A stretch of 5,050 nucleotides of DNA from NCBI GenBank assembly GCA_947424985.1, contig CANDYN010000072.1:1-5050 (forward strand). Direction: 5' to 3'. The DNA is from Rickettsiales bacterium (lineage in GTDB: Bacteria; Pseudomonadota; Alphaproteobacteria; Rickettsiales; Deianiraeaceae). Each line of letters opens with the position of its first letter. Positions within the stretch are counted from its first letter, which is position 1. The notes under the pieces are model-generated. The model was not told where the DNA came from. It worked only from the letters and a program-made list of their open reading frames with translations, and ran no database searches. Position numbers and translations under genes: made by a program. This document shows positions 1 through 5,050 of this stretch, one piece after another.

Positions 1-872
1 TGAGAATCGGCTGCAAAAAGTGATATTATCGTAGCAGGAAGAAGTAAAATAGCACTTGCAAAAATTGGAGGAATTACTCCGGCGGTATTGATTTTAAGCG
101 GTATAAATTGTTGATTTGCACTTTGTTGATTTTTTTGCATTGTAAAATTATGATAATTTTGCCTTGGGTATTGAATATAAATCATTCTATATGAACGTTC
201 ACAAAATGCAACAATTACACAAATTATTCCAAACATTCCGAAAAGTAACACTCCATCAAATGGTGTTAAGGCACCGGTTTTAATTGAGGTAAAGACAGAG
301 GCTAAATCTTTGGGTGCTTCGGAAACTATTCCGGCAAAAATTATTATTGAAGACCCGTTTCCGATTCCATACATTGAAATTTGATCACCAAGCCACATTA
401 TTAACATAGTGCTGACCGTTATTATAAACGCCGAAAGGAATTTTGTCATAAAAAGATTTCCACTTGCCGGGATTATATCCATGGAAACAAGTCCTGAGCA
501 GATAGAATATCCTTGTACAAATGCTATAACTATCGTTAAATATTTTGTATATTGACTTATTTTTGCCTGTCCTTGTTCTCCACCTTCTTTTTTAATTCGT
601 TTTAACGAAGGGTAAGATGCGACTAAAAGCTGCATTACAATTGAAGATGTGATATATGGGGTGATTCCAAGAGCGAAAATCGATGCACGAGAAATTGCAC
701 CACCTGAAAACGCGTTAAACATGCTAAATACACCAGACTTAGCTATTTTTGCAATCTCGTTTAATTTTGCCAAATCAACTGTTGGAAGAGGGATGTGAGA
801 TCCAAGTCTGTAAATTACAATAATTGCCAATGTAAATAATATTTTTCTTTTTAGAATTCCAAGATTTTTCAT
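1..872 (-). CDS. secY: Preprotein translocase subunit SecY, C-terminus beyond window edge
   Basis: This is the channel-forming inner-membrane subunit of the SecYEG translocon. It conducts unfolded proteins delivered by SecA or the ribosome. The first 290 codons are present, starting at the ATG at 872, and the frame stays open to the left edge. SecY is usually about 440 residues, so roughly the last third (end of TM7 to TM10) is missing. Visible family signatures are YRLGSHIPLP (residues 21-30, end of TM1), FALGITPYITSSIVMQL (66-82, TM2), ISQYTKY (105-111), GIGNGSSIIIFAGIV (169-183) and IPLKINTAGVIPPIFAS (257-273, start of TM7). The cytosolic loop before TM7 (about 238-256) is unusually Gln/Asn-rich and lacks the usual basic residues. 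The gene follows the phosphohexomutase by 51 nt rather than rplO. No Shine-Dalgarno sequence precedes the start. A weak TTGCTT/TAAACT pair (minus strand, 16 bp spacer, 894-921) could be its own promoter. The family call is secure; whether it is the only SecY is not known. Confidence 0.96.
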   Translation of the reverse strand, partial: MKNLGILKRKILFTLAIIVIYRLGSHIPLPTVDLAKLNEIAKIAKSGVFSMFNAFSGGAISRASIFALGITPYITSSIVMQLLVASYPSLKRIKKEGGEQGQAKISQYTKYLTIVIAFVQGYSICSGLVSMDIIPASGNLFMTKFLSAFIITVSTMLIMWLGDQISMYGIGNGSSIIIFAGIVSEAPKDLASVFTSIKTGALTPFDGVLLFGMFGIICVIVAFCERSYRMIYIQYPRQNYHNFTMQKNQQSANQQFIPLKINTAGVIPPIFASAILLLPATIISLFAADS

Positions 873-923
873 GTTCTATCTACTAATTGACAAAGTTTAA
901 AAGCAAAAAAATAAAAAGCAATA

Positions 924-2297
924 CTAAAACTCAATCTTTAAATCAAATTTTTCAAATATTTCGCTACAAATCGTTTTTATTTGGTTTAAGCTATCTTCGG
1001 AATCGGCTTCAATCCTGCCCACTAAACAATTTTGTGTGTTTGATGCGCGGATTAACATCCAGCCGTTTTCGAAATTAACACGAATCCCGTCTATATCAAT
1101 ATGATCTGTATATTTTGCTTTTAAAACTTCGCAAATTTTATCCATAGTTTGAAATTTTATTTCTTCAGGAAGGTCAATTTTAATTTCCGGAGTGTTATAC
1201 ATTTTCGGATAAGAATCGATTAAATCTGAGATTTTTACGTTATATTTTTGTAAAATTTCAATTAAACGCATTGCTGTGTAAATTCCGTCGTCAAAGCCGA
1301 AATATCTGTCCGCGTAAAAGATATGACCGGACATTTCTCCTGCGAGTAACGCTTTTTCTTTTTTCATTTTATCCTTGATAAAGGCGTGTCCGGTTTTATA
1401 CATTATTCCGTTTCCGCCGCATTTTTTTATTTCATCAAATAAAACTTTGCTTGATTTTACATCGGCAATTATTGTTCCGGGACCATTTTCGAGCAATATA
1501 TATTTCGCTAAAATACAAACTAAAATATCACCAAAAACAAATCGTCCTTTGTCGTCTACAATCCCGATTCTATCGGCATCTCCGTCAAATGCAATTCCAA
1601 TATCACATCCATTTTTTAAGACAAGATTTGATATATCTTTCATGTTTTTTTCCTGCGTTGGATCCGGGTGGTGATTTGGAAAATTACCGTCTATATCGCA
1701 AAAAATTAAATTTTCATTTGGTATTTTGAATTTTTTTGCAATCATTTTAACAATCTCTCCACCAGCTCCATTTCCAGCATCAAAAGCTACTTTTGGCATT
1801 TTATTTGCATCAATAAAACTTGTAATATATTCAACATATTCGCTTCTTATATCAAGCTTTTCAATAGTTCCGGGCTTTTCATTTTCCAAAAATTCATTTT
1901 TCTGGATTATATGGTACATTGCCTTGATATCTTCATCAAAAAATGATCTTCCTTTTATTGTAAATTTGAATCCATTATATTCTTTTGGGTTGTGTGAGCC
2001 GGTGATTACTATGGCTGCATCGAGGTTTAAGTGATATATACTAAAATAAAGACAGGGAGATGGAACAAGCCCTATGTCGACAACTGAGATACCGGATTTA
2101 ACCAAGCTTTTGATGAAGTTTTCGTGCATTTTCTCGGATGATAATCTTCCATCGCGTCCGAGTGAGATTTTATTGATTCCAAATCGTTTTAAAATTACAG
2201 AAAAAGCTGATGCAATATTGCTTGCGTCATCGTACATTAAGTCTTGTCCAACAACCCCTCTGATATCATATTTTCTAAAAATACTTTCTTTTATCAT
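924..2297 (-). CDS. Phosphomannomutase/phosphoglucomutase (alpha-D-phosphohexomutase family)
   Basis: This cytosolic enzyme interconverts hexose 6-phosphates and 1-phosphates (mannose and/or glucose) through a phosphoserine and a bisphosphate intermediate. It supplies precursors for GDP-mannose or UDP-glucose and so for LPS and exopolysaccharide. The 457 residues match the usual length of about 460. The four family landmarks appear in order: the active-site loop TGSHNP (99-104, catalytic Ser101), the Mg2+ loop DGDADR (238-243), the sugar-specificity loop GEMSGH (320-325) and the phosphate-binding RASNT (417-421). The N-terminal RKYDIRGVVG is typical of ManB/AlgC-type enzymes rather than GlmM, which normally has a different serine loop and a C-terminal RPSGTEP motif. 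After RASNT the usual Pro two residues on is Asn423. The ATG at 2297 lies 7 nt after the greA stop, indicating cotranscription. No Shine-Dalgarno sequence is visible. Mannose versus glucose preference cannot be decided from the sequence. Confidence 0.95.
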   Translation of the reverse strand: MIKESIFRKYDIRGVVGQDLMYDDASNIASAFSVILKRFGINKISLGRDGRLSSEKMHENFIKSLVKSGISVVDIGLVPSPCLYFSIYHLNLDAAIVITGSHNPKEYNGFKFTIKGRSFFDEDIKAMYHIIQKNEFLENEKPGTIEKLDIRSEYVEYITSFIDANKMPKVAFDAGNGAGGEIVKMIAKKFKIPNENLIFCDIDGNFPNHHPDPTQEKNMKDISNLVLKNGCDIGIAFDGDADRIGIVDDKGRFVFGDILVCILAKYILLENGPGTIIADVKSSKVLFDEIKKCGGNGIMYKTGHAFIKDKMKKEKALLAGEMSGHIFYADRYFGFDDGIYTAMRLIEILQKYNVKISDLIDSYPKMYNTPEIKIDLPEEIKFQTMDKICEVLKAKYTDHIDIDGIRVNFENGWMLIRASNTQNCLVGRIEADSEDSLNQIKTICSEIFEKFDLKIEF

Positions 2298-2304
2298 ATA
2301 AAAA

Positions 2305-2784
2305 TTAGATATATTCTATGTTTTCGATCTCAAGTTCACTTGTATTTTCGCCCATTCTTAGTTCACAGCAATCGCCAATTCTTTTTCCAAGTAAGGCTTT
2401 TGCAATTGGGGTTTTGATTGAGATAATTCCGTTATTTGGGTCGGATTCATATTCACTCATAATTTTTATTTTTGCAACTTTCTCTGTTTCAAGATTCATA
2501 TATGTAACCGTTGCTCCAAAGCGCACTGTATCTTTGTTTACGATACTTTTGATATCAACAATATCACAATTGCTAAAGATTTTTTGTAATTGTGACAGCT
2601 TTGAATCAATAACTCTTTGTTTTTCTTTTGCGGTGTGATATTCAGCATTTTCACTTAGGTCACCAAGTTCACGTGCATCGGAGATTGCTTTTGTAATTTT
2701 TGGTCTTTGATTTTGCGATAAATCATTTAATTCTGCGGTTAATCTGTCGTACCCTTGCTGTGTAATCATTATTTTTTCGCTCAT
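2305..2784 (-). CDS. greA: Transcription elongation factor GreA
   Basis: GreA binds RNA polymerase through the secondary channel and stimulates cleavage of the backtracked RNA 3' end, rescuing stalled complexes. The protein has 159 residues, against 158 in E. coli. The N-terminal coiled-coil hairpin (about 11-75) carries the diagnostic tip DARELGDLSENAEYHTAKE, with acidic residues Asp42 and Glu45 in the positions that hold the catalytic Mg2+ in the family. The C-terminal half (about 80-159) fits the FKBP-like polymerase-binding domain, including ISIKTPIAKALLGKRIGD. The start at 2784 overlaps the pgsA stop in an ATGA (2781-2784), the usual sign of translational coupling. A second Met at codon 6 is a possible but less likely start. 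The stop is followed after 7 nt by the phosphohexomutase, so greA is the middle gene of a tight operon. No oddities were seen. Confidence 0.97.
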   Translation of the reverse strand: MSEKIMITQQGYDRLTAELNDLSQNQRPKITKAISDARELGDLSENAEYHTAKEKQRVIDSKLSQLQKIFSNCDIVDIKSIVNKDTVRFGATVTYMNLETEKVAKIKIMSEYESDPNNGIISIKTPIAKALLGKRIGDCCELRMGENTSELEIENIEYI

Positions 2785-3329
2785 TTTTTGATAAAAACAG
2801 ATAAATATAAAAATCCGCTCAAAACGGACATTATAGCCGAAATTCCAAACAAGATATTTCCGGTCAAAAACAAAGTTTGTGAGCTAAAATATGGTAATAA
2901 ACTCGGTTGGATTAGAATTGGAAGCGAAATAAATTGAAACGCAGTTTTAAGTTTTCCAAGAAATTCAACGTTAATTTTGCGATTTTGACGCATAGCCATG
3001 TATTCTCTAAACGAAGATATTAAAATTTCCCGTAAAATAACGATAATTGCCGGGATTAAAAGAACTCGATCAAGTTTAATCAAAACACAAATTATTGCGA
3101 TATTTAACATTTTATCTGCAATATTGTCAAAAAACACTCCAAAATCAGACTCAGCATTTAACTTTCTTGCTAAAAATCCATCTAAGAAATCACTGATCGC
3201 CGCAAAAATAAATAAAATTGTTGCAGGATGTAAGAATGATGTATATCCATCAGCCATCATGTAGCAGCATATCACGGGTATCAGTAAAAACCTGAAAATA
3301 GTTATGCAATTTGGAATATGTTTTACCAT
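2781..3329 (-). CDS. pgsA: CDP-diacylglycerol--glycerol-3-phosphate 3-phosphatidyltransferase PgsA
   Basis: This integral membrane enzyme transfers the phosphatidyl group from CDP-diacylglycerol to glycerol 3-phosphate. It makes phosphatidylglycerophosphate, the committed step to phosphatidylglycerol and cardiolipin. The complete CDP-alcohol phosphatidyltransferase motif is present: Asp47, Asp50-Gly51, Ala54-Arg55, Gly64, Asp68 and Asp72 (DGFLAR, then eight residues, GVFFDNIAD). The later segments REILISSFREYMA and FLGKLKTAFQ resemble PgsA rather than Pls/CdsA or phosphatidylserine synthase. Several hydrophobic segments (about 8-25, 33-46, 74-100, 120-130, 155-178) fit the six-helix fold. I chose the ATG at 3329 (182 aa) because MVKHIPNCITIFR matches the usual N-terminus. 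The frame stays open to 3452, but that would add 41 basic residues unlike the family and overlap the divergent gene. It is the first gene of the operon with greA, joined by a 4-nt overlap. No clear Shine-Dalgarno sequence is present. Confidence 0.94.
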   Translation of the reverse strand: MVKHIPNCITIFRFLLIPVICCYMMADGYTSFLHPATILFIFAAISDFLDGFLARKLNAESDFGVFFDNIADKMLNIAIICVLIKLDRVLLIPAIIVILREILISSFREYMAMRQNRKINVEFLGKLKTAFQFISLPILIQPSLLPYFSSQTLFLTGNILFGISAIMSVLSGFLYLSVFIKK

Positions 3330-3462
3330 GTAAGTAAAATATCTAAAGCACAATAAAGCCACTTTTTTTATTCTCAACAAAAATATTTTTTTGACTTTGT
3401 GAAATGTTGCTTGCTTATTAAAAGTGTATATCGTATGTTTGAAACGTAACAATTTAAGGAGT
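3330..3462. promoter_or_regulatory. Divergent intergenic region with candidate promoters
   Basis: This 133-bp AT-rich spacer separates pgsA (leftward) from the HExxH-protein gene (rightward), so it should hold a promoter for each. For the leftward operon, the best pair on the minus strand is TTGTTA (3447-3452) and TATACA (3425-3430) with a 16-bp spacer; each box matches 4 of 6 consensus bases. For the rightward gene, TTGACT at 3391-3396 matches the -35 consensus at 5 of 6. Its -10 is unclear: TATTAA at 3417-3422 lies 20 bp away. A 12-bp A/T palindrome, AAAAATATTTTT, spans 3379-3390 just before that -35 box. Promoter presence follows from gene layout; the specific boxes are weak guesses. Confidence 0.4.
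3456..3461 (+). promoter_or_regulatory. Shine-Dalgarno-like AAGGAG abnormally close to the start
   Basis: AAGGAG is the only strong anti-16S-tail match ahead of a start codon in this window. It ends one base before the ATG at 3463, while usual spacing is about 5-9 nt. It favours initiation near here over the GTG at 3424 or the ATG at 3514, but the spacing makes efficient use uncertain. Confidence 0.4.
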
Positions 3463-4701
3463 ATGCAAAATCAACAAATAATTAAGCGTAAGATTTGGGA
3501 AAAGAAGCAAAAAATGCAAGTGAAGGAAAATAATAATACAGTTGATATACTTTCAAAACAGCCTAGTGTTAACAATGATAATCAAGATCAATCATCGTGG
3601 TTTATAAGAGTAAAGAAGATTATCAAGCTTATGATGCAGAATCCACTTATACCACTCACTGCTGTAATGGCGGCGTTGAGTAAAGCAACAAATGCATATC
3701 CTTTGAGAGAAGAAGATAGGGGTGAATATAATAAAATCTTTGAAGAGATGCGGAAAATGTATCCAAATTCTGAAGATCAAAAAATGATTAATGAGGCTGA
3801 TGAGAATGTTGCTTTTTTAATTGATAATGAATTTGATAAAGGTAAAAGTTATGGTATAACGAGATATTTTGATCCAAATATTGTTGATGTCGTCATGAAA
3901 AACCATAACTATATCGATGTTTATGAGCTTTATAAGCACCATAGACAAGATGTGATTTATGGAAACGGGTTATCTATAAATCAACAAAGTATAAAAGGAT
4001 TTCATAAAATGAATCCTTTATTCAGTGGTATATCGGATGTTGAAACTACATATCATGAAATAAGTCATCTATTAAGACAGCCTCAAATCAATTTTGCCCT
4101 TGTAAATGACATTGTTAAGAAGGCTATTGATCATGCTACCATTATGGAGGATTATGATCATGCTAACAAATGTATCGATTTTGTGAAAGAATGTGGAAAA
4201 ACATTGATAGATTTGGTGGAAAATGATGTAAATTTTGCAAGTTTCAGAAAAAAGAATAATTTTAATATGGATGTTTTTGCGTGTGATAGAAGCGTAGCAA
4301 GGATAAAAGGAATGATTCAACGTAATGAATATGGTGAAATGTTTTTAAACGATGTACTTGAAATTGACAATTATGCTCATTGTATGTTAGCTGAGGTAAA
4401 AGGAGATGGTGGAAAAATCAAGAATGAAAAAAAAATTATTAAAGAAAAGTTTCGTAAAGCTGTACAAATTTCATGCCTAGGAAAGCTTCTGACACCAGAG
4501 CAACAGAAGCAAGCAGTGAAAGATAGCAATTATGAGATGATTCGATTAAAGAATGGCGTTAACGATATAAGGCACAAGGAGGAATTTTATAAAGGTAATG
4601 TAAATTATGGTATTAATGCTAATCAAAATCAAGGTACTGATTATAGAGCAAAGCAAGATGTAAAACAAAACAATGTTAGCATTGGATTTGGTATGAGTTA
4701 A
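3463..4701 (+). CDS. Putative membrane-anchored or exported HExxH zinc metallopeptidase, family unrecognised
   Basis: I do not recognise this 412-residue protein. Residues 1-45 are polar and charged, rich in Lys, Gln and Asn. Residues 49-55 (RVKKIIK) are basic, 56-72 form a moderately hydrophobic run, and SKATNA (73-78) offers a signal-peptidase-like A-x-A context before YP. This resembles a signal peptide or signal anchor set behind a long N-terminal extension. The only enzymatic motif seen is HEISH (198-202) in ETTYHEISHLL, matching the zincin HExxH: two His zinc ligands and a general-base Glu199. A third ligand is not obvious; Glu311 in MLAEVKGDGG is one candidate. The C-terminal 35 residues are Asn/Gln-rich and probably disordered. 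The ATG at 3463 is preferred for its adjacent AAGGAG; GTG 3424 (425 aa) and ATG 3514 (395 aa) are alternatives. The gene stands alone, divergent from pgsA and 68 nt before ispG, so context gives no role. The reading frame is secure; function is inferred from one short motif. Confidence 0.8.
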   Translation: MQNQQIIKRKIWEKKQKMQVKENNNTVDILSKQPSVNNDNQDQSSWFIRVKKIIKLMMQNPLIPLTAVMAALSKATNAYPLREEDRGEYNKIFEEMRKMYPNSEDQKMINEADENVAFLIDNEFDKGKSYGITRYFDPNIVDVVMKNHNYIDVYELYKHHRQDVIYGNGLSINQQSIKGFHKMNPLFSGISDVETTYHEISHLLRQPQINFALVNDIVKKAIDHATIMEDYDHANKCIDFVKECGKTLIDLVENDVNFASFRKKNNFNMDVFACDRSVARIKGMIQRNEYGEMFLNDVLEIDNYAHCMLAEVKGDGGKIKNEKKIIKEKFRKAVQISCLGKLLTPEQQKQAVKDSNYEMIRLKNGVNDIRHKEEFYKGNVNYGINANQNQGTDYRAKQDVKQNNVSIGFGMS

Positions 4702-4717
4702 TATCGAGCTTTTCCAC

Positions 4718-4742
4718 TTGACATTTATTTGTAAATGGTCAA
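4718..4742. repeat. Imperfect inverted repeat, 10-bp arms with one bulge
   Basis: Arms TTGAC+ATTTA (4718-4727) and TAAAT+GTCAA (4732-4736, 4738-4742) pair fully around the four-base loop TTTG, with G4737 as the only unpaired base. It begins 16 nt after the stop of the HExxH gene. The following TATATTTTC is a poor U-tract, so it could be a weak terminator for that gene, an operator at the ispG promoter, or both. Confidence 0.55.
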
Positions 4743-4748
4743 TATATT
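4718..4748 (+). promoter_or_regulatory. Probable ispG promoter with overlapping dyad
   Basis: A perfect TTGACA -35 box lies at 4718-4723, and TATATT (5 of 6 to the -10 consensus) at 4743-4748, with a long 19-bp spacer. A start of transcription near 4755 would leave a leader of about 15 nt before the ispG ATG, consistent with its lack of a Shine-Dalgarno sequence. An imperfect inverted repeat (4718-4742) covers the -35 box and spacer, so a DNA-binding regulator could act here. Both readings are inferences from sequence alone. Confidence 0.45.
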
Positions 4749-4769
4749 TTCAGATTTACCGACTTTATC

Positions 4770-5050
4770 ATGTTTGCGAACGATAGCTATAAAAAAATTA
4801 CCCGAAGAAAAACCCGCGTGGTGAGCGTTGGAGACGTAAAAATTGGAGGAGATAATCCGATTATAGTTCAGACCATGACAAATACACACACTCATGATGC
4901 AAAAGCTACAATCAAGCAAATAAGAAAATGTGTTAAAGCCGGTGCGGAATTAATCCGTGTATCGGTTCCCGACGTTGCTTCGACCCAGGCTTTGGCTCAA
5001 ATTGTAAAAGCTTCCCCTGTTCCGATAATCGCCGATGTACATTTTCATTA
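4770..5050 (+). CDS. ispG: 4-hydroxy-3-methylbut-2-en-1-yl diphosphate synthase IspG (GcpE), N-terminal part
   Basis: IspG is a cytosolic [4Fe-4S] enzyme of the MEP pathway. It reductively opens methylerythritol 2,4-cyclodiphosphate to HMBPP, the precursor of IPP and DMAPP. Only the first 93 codons lie in the window, and the frame is open to the right edge. Diagnostic stretches are RRKTRVVSVGDVKIGGDNP (about 12-30), PIIVQTMTNTHTHDAKATI (30-48), AGAELIRVSVPD (about 57-68) and PIIADVHFHY at the edge. These belong to the TIM-barrel domain that binds the substrate; the Cys ligands of the cluster lie further downstream and cannot be checked. The ATG at 4770 is the only conventional start after an in-frame TGA at 4719. 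The gene sits 68 nt after the HExxH gene on the same strand but appears to have its own promoter. The HFHY ending of this block fits alphaproteobacterial versions, as I remember them. Confidence 0.96.
   Translation, partial: MFANDSYKKITRRKTRVVSVGDVKIGGDNPIIVQTMTNTHTHDAKATIKQIRKCVKAGAELIRVSVPDVASTQALAQIVKASPVPIIADVHFH

Noticed and set aside
873..923. Possible terminator between the mutase and secY
   Set aside because: The spacer is A/T-rich with T-runs on the transcribed strand, but I find no GC-containing inverted repeat to form a stem.
887..2301. Plus-strand open frames across the mutase (887-1078, 1375-1674, 1451-1729, 1726-2034, 2074-2301)
   Set aside because: They lie antisense to a clearly conserved gene, show no recognisable domain or start signal, and reflect AT-rich codon use.
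2318..3264. Plus-strand open frames across greA and pgsA (2318-2638, 2755-2937, 2998-3264)
   Set aside because: They are antisense shadows of two genes with intact catalytic motifs; no ribosome binding site or family signature was seen.
3379..3390. AAAAATATTTTT palindrome as an operator
   Set aside because: A pure A/T palindrome of 12 bp is expected by chance in sequence this AT-rich; no second copy was seen near the promoters.
3330..3452. Upstream extension of pgsA to an ATG at 3452
   Set aside because: It adds 41 basic residues unlike the PgsA family, and it would overlap the divergent gene if that gene began at GTG 3424. MVKHIPN at 3329 is the expected N-terminus.
3592..4320. Minus-strand open frames inside the HExxH gene (3592-3780 and 4072-4320)
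   Set aside because: The plus-strand frame is far longer and carries an ordered set of motifs; these translations are Phe/Ile/His-rich shadow sequence.
4725..4919. Minus-strand 64-residue open frame over the ispG start
   Set aside because: It is antisense to the strongly conserved IspG N-terminus and has no start signal or recognised domain.

Overview
The window is compact, AT-rich bacterial chromosome with ordinary housekeeping genes and one unrecognised, probably exported protein. Several sequences read as alphaproteobacterial: the SecY stretch IQYP...PLKINTAGVIPPIFAS, the IspG ending ADVHFHY, and a phosphohexomutase beginning with RKYDIRGVVG. High A+T and almost no Shine-Dalgarno sequences suggest a host-associated or reduced-genome alphaproteobacterium. 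That placement is inferred from remembered family patterns, not from a search.

Positions 1-3329 hold four minus-strand genes, read right to left: pgsA (phosphatidylglycerophosphate synthase), greA (transcript-cleavage factor), a phosphomannomutase/phosphoglucomutase, and secY, which runs off the left edge. pgsA and greA overlap by 4 nt (ATGA). greA and the mutase are 7 nt apart, so these three are almost certainly one transcript. secY follows after 51 nt and may be read through or have its own weak promoter. The products serve anionic phospholipid synthesis, transcription elongation, sugar-phosphate supply for the envelope, and protein export. They share an envelope and growth theme but do not form one pathway.

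Positions 3330-3462 are a divergent intergenic region with candidate promoters for both directions. Positions 3463-4701 (plus strand) encode a 412-residue protein with a charged, polar N-terminal extension, a hydrophobic export-like segment and an HEISH zinc-metallopeptidase motif. It is the only gene here that I cannot assign to a known family.

Positions 4702-4769 contain a near-perfect dyad overlapping a consensus -35 box. After it, ispG (MEP isoprenoid pathway, plus strand) begins at 4770 and runs off the right edge. I see no tRNA, rRNA, CRISPR array, insertion sequence or other mobile element. Except for the HExxH protein, the unusual placement and altered loop of secY, and the dyad before ispG, the region looks ordinary.
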